Of a stretch of 39,115 bases of DNA, positions 29,289 through 37,327 are shown piece by piece. The notes beneath the pieces were generated by a model. The model saw nothing but the letters and a program-made list of their open reading frames with translations, was not told the origin of the DNA and ran no database searches. A program made the position numbers and the translations under genes. This DNA comes from Actinomycetes bacterium (GTDB lineage Bacteria > Actinomycetota > Acidimicrobiia > Acidimicrobiales > JAMCPL01): contig JAJZWU010000016.1 of NCBI GenBank assembly GCA_021846515.1, forward strand, positions 1-39,115. The letters run 5' to 3'. Position 1 is the stretch's first letter, and every line of letters starts with the position of its first letter.

Positions 29289-30881
29289 ATGACAGACGTA
29301 ACTACATCCGGTACAACTACCGGTGCGGCTACCGGTGGTCAGATGAAGAGAACCCTGACCCTAACCGGAGTAACGGTGAACGGTATGGCGTTGATAGCAC
29401 CCGGGGCTTTCCTCTGGACGACATTCCAGACACAGGCGGCCCAGGTGAACCACGGTCATCCCACGGGCTCTGATATGTGGACAGGGCTTCTCTTCGCATT
29501 CATCCTGGCCATGCTTACGGCATGGAGCTACAGCCAGTTGGCAAGAATATACCCTGACGCAGGAGCAGGATCCAGCTATTACTTTGCCGAGGCAGCCTTT
29601 CTGGACAAGGAAAAGCCGCGCCACCAAAAGTATGCCAGATTTGCAAAACTTACCTTTGGATGGATAAGTCACCTTTACTACTGGATATATCCGGGCATCA
29701 TGATAGCATTTATCGCCACTCTGGTAGGGTATATTTACACTGCACTGGGAGGAGGTCAGCTAAATTGGGGCGTCTTGAGCCTTATATGCGTGGTATCCTC
29801 TCTCGGCATAGGTTATATAGCCTACCGCGGTATAACGGGGTCTACGCTAACGGCTATTATCATAAACGTCATCCAGATCGTCACACTGGTGGCCATGACG
29901 ATTATCTTCTTCATAGCGTTTAGAATAGGGCACCCTCACGCAGGATACGTCCTGTCCAACGCCGGTGGCGTCCTCATACCGCACAACTTCATCAATCTGC
30001 TCTACCAGTCGACTATAGCCATACTGCTACTGGTTGGGTTCGAGTCCATCACCGCACTCGGAGCGGAAGCTCGTAACCCTGGGAAAGATATACAGCGTGG
30101 AGTGTTGATTAGCTTGCTGATACAGGGAGGATTCTGCTACCTGCTTGAGTATTTCGGAGCAAACTTTGCATTGGGGTCTGCTACGATATCAGCCACCAAG
30201 GGTACCAGCTCATATATCGCTGCAGGCAACAATCCAGCTCCGATAGGAACTATGGTGCACAACGCGGCAAATACAATGTTTGGAGGAGGTGGTACGGCGG
30301 TGTCGTTGATAGTTGCCGCAACAGTTTTGATGGCGCTGATAGGCACCACTCTGGCATGTATAAACACCGGAGTGAGGGTAAGTTACGCAATGGCCAAAGA
30401 CAAGGAGCTTCCCTCTATCCTGGGTTCATTGCACTCGCGGTTCGCCACCCCTCACGGCGGCATCTGGGTGCTGGCAGCGCTCTCGGCAATAATAGGGATC
30501 TACGGGGTACACACAGTGAATAACCTCACGCAGATTACACTGGCATCCAACACCGGGACATTCATTGTGTACGGGATGACATGCCTGATAGCGGTAGTGG
30601 CATTCGCAAGCCGTCACGACCGCCACATCCTGAAACACATAGTGCTACCCGGCGCCGGTCTGCTAATGAACTTTGCTGAACTCTGCGGGGTAGTATATCT
30701 AGCACTGGCTTCGGGTGGTTCTGGAGCAACCGACGCAATCAAGGCTCTGGCTATCGTAGGTGTATGGATAGTGATTGGTGCACTGTGGGTCGCATTCAAC
30801 CCGAATAAACACTCCGCTAAAAGGGTCGTAGGTGATCGGCGAGATGAGCGGGCCAGGCTTGTACAGACTGTACAGTCGTGA
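29289..30881 (+). CDS. APC-family amino acid/polyamine permease
   Basis: 530 aa with about 12-14 membrane segments. The first helix (LTGVTVNGMALIAPGAFLW) carries the GxxxxAPG-type substrate-binding segment of the APC superfamily, and a later ESITALGAEARNPGKDIQRGV is the conserved family loop (E-x-x-NP-x-(K/R)). AGGAGA lies before the ATG. Substrate is uncertain; a glutamine-synthetase-like gene in the same run suggests an amino acid or polyamine. The 3' end overlaps the phosphatase reading frame by 50 bp. Confidence 0.9.
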   Translation: MTDVTTSGTTTGAATGGQMKRTLTLTGVTVNGMALIAPGAFLWTTFQTQAAQVNHGHPTGSDMWTGLLFAFILAMLTAWSYSQLARIYPDAGAGSSYYFAEAAFLDKEKPRHQKYARFAKLTFGWISHLYYWIYPGIMIAFIATLVGYIYTALGGGQLNWGVLSLICVVSSLGIGYIAYRGITGSTLTAIIINVIQIVTLVAMTIIFFIAFRIGHPHAGYVLSNAGGVLIPHNFINLLYQSTIAILLLVGFESITALGAEARNPGKDIQRGVLISLLIQGGFCYLLEYFGANFALGSATISATKGTSSYIAAGNNPAPIGTMVHNAANTMFGGGGTAVSLIVAATVLMALIGTTLACINTGVRVSYAMAKDKELPSILGSLHSRFATPHGGIWVLAALSAIIGIYGVHTVNNLTQITLASNTGTFIVYGMTCLIAVVAFASRHDRHILKHIVLPGAGLLMNFAELCGVVYLALASGGSGATDAIKALAIVGVWIVIGALWVAFNPNKHSAKRVVGDRRDERARLVQTVQS

Positions 30882-32070
30882 GATCGGCATTGACCCGTAC
30901 AGTCGTGAGAGCCGTGAGATCGGCATCGGCATTGAAGAGATGCCGTCCGGTGGAAATCCTGTAGCGGGCGGCGCGTCGTTGGGTGGCAGCAGTAGCGAAG
31001 TCGATTCGGGCGATGGCGATTCCGTAGAGGAGAGTGGGCATGGAGTAACCGACATGCCCACTTCCCGCGACATGCCCACTTCTGGGAATGGCCACATAAG
31101 GGCACGAGGCTCTACGGACACAATCGTGTGGGCATTGCGCTCTGAACCGGGAGAGGTGCGCCCGCATAACGAGGACTTTGCCGCTACTTCAATTCCATGC
31201 AACATGCACGACACACCCCCTGACTGCTCATGTAATATTGGAAGCTCTCAGGCAACGGATGGGGGAGGATGCCAACCGGAATATGGATACCCTCGGACAT
31301 GCTTTGGCTATTGTAAAGGTGGGCAACCTGATCAGGCTGGACAGAGTTTGGAGATGGACCTGCCACTGTTCATGGTAGCGGACGGACTGGGAGGTCATGA
31401 TGGAGGTGAAGTGGCGAGCAGTGTTGCCGCATATACCGTAATGAGCTCATGGCGCAAAGTATCCTATCCGCTCTCTCAGGCGATGAGGTCATCCATCCGG
31501 AAAGCCAATGCAGCAGTATTTGGTGCAGCATATGAATACAACCACCAGGGCATGGCCACCACCATCACCGCACTGGCGCTTAATGGCAACGAAGCTGTCA
31601 TAGCCCATGTGGGAGACTCCAGGGCATATATGGTACGCCGCGGAAGAGCAGAGCAACTCACCAATGACCATTCTCAGGTCGCAGAGATGCTCCGCCGGGG
31701 ACTACTAACCCCGGAACAGGCCGCGAATCACCCAGCCCGTTCTATGTTGACACGATGTATAGGATTGGCCCCGGCAGTGTCGGTAGATCTGATACGCAGA
31801 GAATTTTCCAGAGGAGATATATTCGTACTTTGTACCGACGGATTGTGGGACATGGTGTCCAGACAGGAAATTGGTGAAATGTCTGCCGGTTTAAGCATAG
31901 AGAGCATCCCTTCCGATGTAGAAAAAGTTGTAGATCAAATGATAAATACAGCACTTGAGAGAGGCGCAGCTGATAATGTTACTGCTGTGGTTATAGTAGC
32001 CGTAGACAATACGCTGGCTGTAGAATCCCCTTATTCTGGGGGATTCTTTCGGAGATGGATGCACAGGTGA
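30832..32070 (+). CDS. PP2C-type Ser/Thr protein phosphatase with Cys-rich insert
   Basis: 412 aa from a GTG with AAAAGGG before it; the PP2C domain starts only at about residue 100. Catalytic motifs: EVRPHNEDF, MVADGLGGHDGGE, AVIAHVGDSRAYMVRRG, FVLCTDGLWDMV and AADNVTAVVI, the metal-binding aspartates all present. Between NEDF and the DGLGG strand is an insert of about 50 residues with six Cys (PPDCSCN, GGGCQPEYG, RTCFGYC), not part of normal PP2C. Residues 1-100 are Gly/Ser/Arg-rich and encoded by repeated DNA, so the true start may be later (for example the Met of MPTSRD, about 31054). It sits before a Ser/Thr kinase, the usual partner. Confidence 0.82.
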   Translation: MIGEMSGPGLYRLYSREIGIDPYSRESREIGIGIEEMPSGGNPVAGGASLGGSSSEVDSGDGDSVEESGHGVTDMPTSRDMPTSGNGHIRARGSTDTIVWALRSEPGEVRPHNEDFAATSIPCNMHDTPPDCSCNIGSSQATDGGGCQPEYGYPRTCFGYCKGGQPDQAGQSLEMDLPLFMVADGLGGHDGGEVASSVAAYTVMSSWRKVSYPLSQAMRSSIRKANAAVFGAAYEYNHQGMATTITALALNGNEAVIAHVGDSRAYMVRRGRAEQLTNDHSQVAEMLRRGLLTPEQAANHPARSMLTRCIGLAPAVSVDLIRREFSRGDIFVLCTDGLWDMVSRQEIGEMSAGLSIESIPSDVEKVVDQMINTALERGAADNVTAVVIVAVDNTLAVESPYSGGFFRRWMHR

Positions 32071-32078
32071 ATAATTAA

Positions 32079-33188
32079 ATGGCGTCACGTTATACACCCA
32101 GTCAAACGATAGATCAGTACGAGTTAATCGAGGCGCTCGGTGAGGGGTCATATGCGGAGACTTGGAAGGTCAGAGACAGACGCGACGGTAAGATATTTGT
32201 GTTGAAACTGGCCAATCCGCAGCTTTTTGCCGATCCCGTGCTCTTTCAGCGATACCGCAGAGAAAGCGACGTAGCCTGCCAGCTGGATCACCCACATGTC
32301 CAGCGAGCTTTTCGCAATACCCAGTCCAGCACAGAGCCGTACCTTGTATTGGAATATATAGATGGAGAAAGCCTGCGTGCTCGCCTACGCAAAAATGCCG
32401 TACACAGGAGCGATGCCAGCTACGGGGGTGGAGGCGGTGCCGGAGGCGACGGGGGTAAAGTCAGGGTCGACGAGGGGATAAGTTTGGATACAGGCGAGTT
32501 GGAGAGCAATTCCATAGGTGAGATACCAATAGAGCTGGCAGTAGACTGGGGGCGCCAACTAGCTGAGGCACTTGACTACCTACACTCCAAGGGAATAATA
32601 CATCGCGATCTAAAACCGGAAAACGTGCTGGTAGCCTCATCCGGATCTCTTAAGGTAATGGATTTCGGTACTGCTCTTATGGCAGGTGCGCGGCGCCTTA
32701 CCTGGAAACATGTTTCCGAGGGACTTGGCACCCCTGATTATATGAGTCCGGAACAAGTCCAGGGAGAACGCGGAGATGCTCGTAGCGATATATACTCTTG
32801 GGGAGTGGTTATGTATGAGATGCTTACTGGTAAGGTGCCCTTCGAAGGAGATAACTGGCTTGCTGTGATGGCGGGGCATTTACAGGGAACGCCCACTCCT
32901 CCTCGCCGGTTGCGCCATGATATACCTCCGTCACTTGAGTCTGTAGTACTTCACGCCATGCGGCGTCACCCTGAAAACCGCTACCAAACCGTAAAAGAAC
33001 TGCTGTTCGACCTGGACAACCTCGATAATTTAGATCCATCTGTATACGATTCATCACCAGAACCACCCCTGGGAGGCATGGCGGCTCTGGCAAGACGTAG
33101 CAGGACTTGGTTGCTGGTAACGGTAATTGCCGTATCATTTCTGCTCCTGGCCACATTGATCGTAGTAATATCGGTAATAGTGAAATGA
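32079..33188 (+). CDS. Membrane-anchored Ser/Thr protein kinase (PknB-like)
   Basis: 369 aa. Gly loop GEGSYAETW (21-29), K43, catalytic loop HRDLKPEN (175-182), DFG (195-197), GTPDYMSPE activation end, and a single C-terminal membrane helix (about 343-368) with almost nothing outside, so no PASTA or other sensor. Residues 106-148 are an insert rich in Gly and acidic residues between the two lobes. It follows the phosphatase by 8 bp and overlaps the GS-like gene by 4 bp. It probably acts with the phosphatase on a shared target; permease and GS-like enzyme are candidate targets by position only. Confidence 0.92.
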   Translation: MASRYTPSQTIDQYELIEALGEGSYAETWKVRDRRDGKIFVLKLANPQLFADPVLFQRYRRESDVACQLDHPHVQRAFRNTQSSTEPYLVLEYIDGESLRARLRKNAVHRSDASYGGGGGAGGDGGKVRVDEGISLDTGELESNSIGEIPIELAVDWGRQLAEALDYLHSKGIIHRDLKPENVLVASSGSLKVMDFGTALMAGARRLTWKHVSEGLGTPDYMSPEQVQGERGDARSDIYSWGVVMYEMLTGKVPFEGDNWLAVMAGHLQGTPTPPRRLRHDIPPSLESVVLHAMRRHPENRYQTVKELLFDLDNLDNLDPSVYDSSPEPPLGGMAALARRSRTWLLVTVIAVSFLLLATLIVVISVIVK

Positions 33189-34468
33189 CTCGTGAAATAG
33201 ATACCGGCAACCCGGAAGAAGTACGCGCCATATTGGAAGGTCTCTCTTTGGTACGGCTTGTATTCGTAGATATGTTTGGTGCCGTCCGTAGCTGCCAGAT
33301 CCCCACAGCTCGGCTCCTGCATGATGTACACCCTAAACTGAACTTTGACGGATCAGCTATAGAGGGGCGTACACGCCTACTTGAAGAGGACATGCTTCTT
33401 GTACCAGATTTTTCCACGCTTATAAGTAGGGGTAATGCACACACAGGGCATGCCGTGGGAATGGCATTCTGTACGGTAGAGACTCCCGATGGTGAAGCAT
33501 GGCCGGTAGATCCCCGTACGGCGTTGATAAGAACCTGCCAGGAGGTTTCCGGCCTGGCCAACCGATGGACTGCCAGCGCAGAACTGGAGTTCTACATACT
33601 CCAACCAGATCTGCTCCCTGTAGACGGGGGGGGATACTACTCAGACCTGGAGGGTGTAGGTACCTCAATATGCAGAGCAGTTGCCGATACGCTGCACACG
33701 CTCGGCCTGTCAATTTCAGGTATGCACCACGAAGCAGGCCCCGGACAATACGAGATAGACCTGCCTGCACTTGATCCAGTCGCTCTATCCGATGCAATAA
33801 TTCTTACAAAACAGATCATTGCCGAAGAGGTGGCGGCACACAGTTTAAGGGTAACTTTCTCCGCAAGGCCACTTACCGATGAACCAGGCTCCGGGCTTCA
33901 CCTGCACCAACATATCGACGATGCCCCGGTTACGCCCTTTTTGAGCCCTGATGCTGAAGCCATCATGGCGGGCATTCTTAAGCATGCAAAAGGATTGACT
34001 GCGCTGGCTGCACCTACTGCCAATTCGTACAAACGCCTTCACGCCGGACCGGAGGCCCCTGGGATGGTTATCTGGGCGCATGCCAATCGCTCTGCCCTAC
34101 TGCGAGTGGGAATGTCCACAGAAGGAGTACCTTCCATGGAGTTCAGAGCAGCCGATCCTTCCTGCAACCCATATCTGCTTGTAGCAGGACTACTGGCAGT
34201 AGAAGCAGCAGGGCTGTCGAGCGGAGGGAATCCAGGAAAGCCAGTCGAAGAGGAGCCTACGGGCTTTGACCCCACTGCCGCCAAGATAGCTCCGAAACCG
34301 TTACCAAGAAACCTCGACGAAGCACTCGATGCCCTCTCTGACGATGAAGTGCTCTGTGATGCGTTCGACAACAGGCTTTTGAATAGGCTTATTGAAGGAA
34401 GCCGTGGAGAGATAGACGCTGCCAACCAGCGGGTAAGCAGCGACGACGTGGACGTCTATCCGCAATAA
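33185..34468 (+). CDS. Glutamine-synthetase-family ligase
   Basis: 427 aa from the ATG at 33185 that overlaps the kinase stop (ATGA); the longer frame starts inside the kinase gene and is rejected. GS landmarks: FDGSAI (D55), SAELEF with E133 and E135, MHHEAGPGQYE with E183 and E190, GSGLHLHQH (235-243), NSYKRLHAG and EFRAADPSCNPYL. The length is short of GSI (about 470), and no adenylylation-loop Tyr motif stands out. Paralogues of this sort (GlnA2/3/4, PuuA) ligate glutamate to polyamines or other amines. A permease in the same run supports amine or amino acid use, but the substrate is inferred. Confidence 0.85.
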   Translation: MTREIDTGNPEEVRAILEGLSLVRLVFVDMFGAVRSCQIPTARLLHDVHPKLNFDGSAIEGRTRLLEEDMLLVPDFSTLISRGNAHTGHAVGMAFCTVETPDGEAWPVDPRTALIRTCQEVSGLANRWTASAELEFYILQPDLLPVDGGGYYSDLEGVGTSICRAVADTLHTLGLSISGMHHEAGPGQYEIDLPALDPVALSDAIILTKQIIAEEVAAHSLRVTFSARPLTDEPGSGLHLHQHIDDAPVTPFLSPDAEAIMAGILKHAKGLTALAAPTANSYKRLHAGPEAPGMVIWAHANRSALLRVGMSTEGVPSMEFRAADPSCNPYLLVAGLLAVEAAGLSSGGNPGKPVEEEPTGFDPTAAKIAPKPLPRNLDEALDALSDDEVLCDAFDNRLLNRLIEGSRGEIDAANQRVSSDDVDVYPQ

Positions 34469-34497
34469 ACCGTTATCCTTCCCGGGACAAGGGAGGC

Positions 34498-34525
34498 AGC
34501 CGGTAACTTCAGCCGGTAACCTCAG
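34498..34525. repeat. Short tandem repeat after the GS-like gene
   Basis: CAGCCGGTAACYTCAG occurs twice in a row. No hairpin with T-run is seen, so this does not look like a terminator. Confidence 0.45.
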
Positions 34526-34538
34526 CTCATGAGAGCGA

Positions 34539-34766
34539 TCAGTCCCCTCGTTGCCGGCGCATTACGCTGGCCACAGCTGCTCTGAGGTAAAGAAGGCCAA
34601 GCCCAAAATAGACTATTGCAGGAACCAGCTTCCAACTGGCATGCAGGTAAGCCAGCGTCACCACACCGGCAGCAATCCACATCAACGAAATAAGAGCCAG
34701 AAATGACGGCCTCGATGGCCTCCTTCCGACCTGTCCGGGGTTATCCGGATCTACCTTACGGGGCAT
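34539..34766 (-). CDS. Small two-helix membrane protein, unknown
   Basis: 75 aa. A basic, Pro-rich start (MPRKVDPDNPGQVGRRPSRPS) is followed by two hydrophobic helices (FLALISLMWIAAGVVTLAYL and LVPAIVYFGLGLLYLRAA) and a basic end. This resembles the small CrgA-like or DUF-type membrane proteins of actinobacteria in shape only; I do not assign a family. It stands alone on the minus strand between two plus-strand units. Confidence 0.55.
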   Translation of the reverse strand: MPRKVDPDNPGQVGRRPSRPSFLALISLMWIAAGVVTLAYLHASWKLVPAIVYFGLGLLYLRAAVASVMRRQRGD

Positions 34767-34952
34767 TTCCAGATCGCTGTTTCTTCTGCTTCTTCCATAG
34801 TTGGTACATAACAGTTATACCACGAAGAAGCCTACCCTGTCGCATCCGGCGAGGTATTCTCAGCTGCAACCGTGGGTTTGGTCTATCGCGTCTCGGTCAA
34901 GAAATATCGCATCCAGTGAAACGGCAACTTGCATATATCTCTCTTATCTGCT

Positions 34953-34984
34953 ATTCTATAGATTTATGGAAATATCTATAGAAT
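34953..34984. promoter_or_regulatory. Palindromic operator covering the ArsR-rhodanese start
   Basis: ATTCTATAGAT (34953-34963) is repeated inverted at 34974-34984 with a 10-bp gap that contains the ATG (34966-34968). A -10-like TATTCT (34952-34957) overlaps the left arm. ArsR-family proteins bind such palindromes over their promoter, so autoregulation is likely. Confidence 0.75.
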
Positions 34985-35742
34985 CGAAAAATACGGAGTT
35001 GTACGAGCAACTGGCGCGAATAGGTAAGGTAATCGTAAATCCAAAGCGCATAGAGCTGCTCGATCTTCTGTGCCAGGGTGAGCGTAACGTAGAGGCTCTT
35101 GCGGTGACGGCAGGGCTAAAGATTACCACCGCATCAGCACACCTTCAAATAATGCGAGCAGCCAGATTGGTGGAAATCCGCCGAGAGGGTACCCATGTGT
35201 ACTACCGAGCCGCCAGTGAAGAAGTATGCCGATTCTTATCCGTGCTCGGAGAACTGGCACGGGATCGTCTCGCAGAGGTGGAGCGCATCATGCAAGACAT
35301 AGCAATCGGAGGAGATACTGAGAGAGTTAGTAGAACCGAGTTGCTGAATAGAGTAAGAAGAGGTGACGTAGTGGTACTTGACGTACGCCCCACTGAGGAG
35401 TACGAGGCAGGCCATATTCCGGGAGCATATTCAATTCCATTGGAACATTTGGAGGCGCGCCTCGACGGAATAAACCCCAATGTCGAGGTAGTAGCGTATT
35501 GCCGGGGTCCACTCTGCCTACTCGCCCCACAAGCTGTAGACATACTTCGCAAACGAGGTTACCGCGCTCGCTGCCTTGAAGACGGCATGCCCGAATGGCG
35601 ACGGGCTGGACTTGAAACGGCCGCTGGAGTCGAAGATAAGCCACATACGGAAAATCCTGCCCAAGGAGATCGTACCGCAAAACGGCGTTCCAGGGAAGTC
35701 CATACCGTAGCAAGCCAGGCTGAAGGAGGCCATGCTCGATGA
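34966..35742 (+). CDS. ArsR-type regulator fused to a rhodanese domain
   Basis: 258 aa from the ATG at 34966; an upstream frame exists but the operator palindrome and -10 box lie across this start. Residues 10-100 are an ArsR winged helix (IELLDLLCQGERNVEALAVTAGLKITTASAHLQIMRAARLVEIRREG). Residues 123-215 are a rhodanese domain with active site YCRGPLC (C179, C184). Such fusions are known as sulfur- or metalloid-responsive regulators; persulfide at C179 could be the signal. The last 40 residues are polar. A DsrE-like gene starts in the stop codon (ATGA). Confidence 0.9.
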   Translation: MEISIESKNTELYEQLARIGKVIVNPKRIELLDLLCQGERNVEALAVTAGLKITTASAHLQIMRAARLVEIRREGTHVYYRAASEEVCRFLSVLGELARDRLAEVERIMQDIAIGGDTERVSRTELLNRVRRGDVVVLDVRPTEEYEAGHIPGAYSIPLEHLEARLDGINPNVEVVAYCRGPLCLLAPQAVDILRKRGYRARCLEDGMPEWRRAGLETAAGVEDKPHTENPAQGDRTAKRRSREVHTVASQAEGGHAR

Positions 35743-35876
35743 ATATACTCATAATATTGAATGATCCGCCATACGGCACTGAGCGTTGCTATAACGGCCT
35801 ACGGCTGGCAGGCTCACTTTCAAAGCGCGAGGGAATTAATGTACGGGTCTTCCTGTTTGGCGATGCTGTCGTTTGA
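35739..35876 (+). pseudogene. DsrE-like protein, truncated
   Basis: Starts in an ATGA overlap with the preceding gene and reads MNILIILNDPPYGTERCYNG, LRLAGSLSKREGINVRVFLFGDAVV, then TGA: 45 codons. This matches the first strand, helix and second strand of DsrE/DsrF-type sulfur-relay proteins (about 115 aa), and it stops just where the conserved cysteine region should begin. I could not find the missing part in any frame downstream. It is probably inactivated by deletion or is a recent truncation, but a functional short peptide cannot be excluded. Association with a rhodanese fits sulfur transfer. Confidence 0.72.
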
Positions 35877-36130
35877 ACAAGTATATTTGTGGCATGCCAA
35901 ACGAGGACGCAAGATGCCAAGCACACTCGGCTGGTAAGCCAGACGACTCCATTGGCTGGGGCGCCTCCCTGGTAGCGATCTCACCGGGACATGCACCTCT
36001 ACGCCATCCCCCGTTCTTGTGCTGTCTGCCATCCTGGTAGCATGCTCACCAGCACTCTCAATGATAAAATGGCCGGAGTAAAGGCAGAGGTATCACGGCA
36101 TGTACATCCACGGCAGCATAGAATATAACT
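35877..36130. other. Non-coding stretch after the DsrE-like remnant
   Basis: About 250 bp without a supported gene. Contains two imperfect copies of CCTGGTAGC-(2-3)-TCACC (about 35970 and 36035) and possibly eroded DsrE-operon sequence. Confidence 0.4.
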
Positions 36131-36721
36131 ATGGATCATTTTGTCCTCGGTGTCGATCTTGACGGTGTAGTAGCTGATTTTTACGGCCAACTGAGAGAAA
36201 TAGTGGCTGAATGGTTCGACCGTTCGCTCGATGAACTACCAGTCGACCCAAAGGATATTTCGGAATGGGGGATAGACGGCCAGGAGGAATACGAGCGCAT
36301 CCACCACTTCGCCGTCACCGAACGTAAGCTCTTTACTACCATGAAGCCTATCCCTGGCGCTCCATCTGTCCTGAGAAGACTGAGCGACAATGGGATACGA
36401 ATACGTATAGTCACCCATCGCCTGGTAACAAAGCGGATCCATCAGCCAAGTATCATCCAGACAGTAAAATGGCTGGATCACTATGGCATCCCCTACTGGG
36501 ATATCTGTTTCTTGGGAGAAAAAAGTGCCGTAGACGCCGACTGCTTCGTAGACGATACCCCTGAACAGATAAATCGCCTGGCTAAAAGCGGCAGACACGT
36601 TATCGTATATACCAATTTCACCAACAGCAAAATAGAAGAAAGCGATCTTATCCGTCGCGCCGACGACTGGGGTAAGGCAAAAGAGCTGGTAGAACAGCTA
36701 CGGGATAGACATTCGTGGTAA
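36131..36721 (+). CDS. 5'(3')-deoxyribonucleotidase-like HAD phosphatase
   Basis: 196 aa. HAD motif I is VDLDGVVADF (D9 nucleophile, D11), motif II THR, and motif III/IV CFVDDTPEQI with the metal aspartates. The 5'-nucleotidase C family (NT5C) fits in length and layout: an alpha-helical cap between motif I and PGAPSVLRRL. It would dephosphorylate nucleoside monophosphates in the cytoplasm. The end overlaps the SixA-like gene by 7 bp. Confidence 0.82.
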   Translation: MDHFVLGVDLDGVVADFYGQLREIVAEWFDRSLDELPVDPKDISEWGIDGQEEYERIHHFAVTERKLFTTMKPIPGAPSVLRRLSDNGIRIRIVTHRLVTKRIHQPSIIQTVKWLDHYGIPYWDICFLGEKSAVDADCFVDDTPEQINRLAKSGRHVIVYTNFTNSKIEESDLIRRADDWGKAKELVEQLRDRHSW

Positions 36722-37221
36722 GCACAGTAAAGCAACTATGGCTCCTGCGCCATGCCAAATCCGATTGGGATGACCCTGGGCTGCCCGACCATGACCGTCC
36801 CTTGAATGATCGCGGGCATAAAGATGCAAGCCTAATGGGAGAGTATATACACGAAAGACATATACAATTCGACCTGGTACTCTGCTCATCCGCATTGCGT
36901 ACTCGCCAAACCTTGGAGCACTTACAACTTGGGGTTGCCGCAGAGGTAATCTACGATACCAAACTGTACAGGGCAACCGCTCAAGACCTACTCGATTACC
37001 TTGCCCGGACTGTCGATCCGGCAAGCTCGATCCTCTTGGTCAACCACAATCCGAGCATTACAGAACTGGCCGCTATGCTCGCCATAGATCCTGATGAGAT
37101 CTATGCCCTCCCCACTGCTGCTTTGGCGGAGCTTCACCTGCCAATCGATTCGTGGAACGATATTACTCCCCGCATAGCTACCGTGGAATCCTTCACTACG
37201 CCAAAATCCGCCCGGCACTGA
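36715..37221 (+). CDS. SixA-like histidine phosphatase
   Basis: 168 aa from GTG. The RHG motif appears as LLRHAKSDW (R12, H13) and the second catalytic His as LVNHNPS (about H106), with SSALRTRQT between, all features of the SixA branch of the histidine phosphatase superfamily. SixA removes phosphate from phosphohistidine in signalling proteins; actinobacterial relatives may act on other substrates. It overlaps the HAD gene by 7 bp, and the two phosphatases are probably one operon. Confidence 0.88.
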   Translation: MVSTVKQLWLLRHAKSDWDDPGLPDHDRPLNDRGHKDASLMGEYIHERHIQFDLVLCSSALRTRQTLEHLQLGVAAEVIYDTKLYRATAQDLLDYLARTVDPASSILLVNHNPSITELAAMLAIDPDEIYALPTAALAELHLPIDSWNDITPRIATVESFTTPKSARH

Positions 37222-37327
37222 CAAGAGAAAAACGGTTTCGGGATTACTGCCTGTATTTGCCCGGGAATGGACAAGTTGTCCGCCCGGTAGCTGATCTACG
37301 GCCTATACCGGAGACTATACTGGGTGG

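Noticed and set aside
33107-33184. Longer N-terminus of the GS-like protein
   Set aside because: It lies inside the kinase membrane-helix coding sequence; the ATGA overlap gives the natural start.
32824-33561. 245-codon minus-strand frame over the kinase/GS junction
   Set aside because: Antisense to two clear genes and without recognisable sequence.
34801-34965. 55-residue N-terminal extension of the ArsR-rhodanese protein
   Set aside because: It runs through the promoter and operator palindrome and shows no domain.
35820-36032. 70-codon minus-strand frame over the DsrE-like remnant
   Set aside because: Antisense to the readable DsrE-like sequence and without features.
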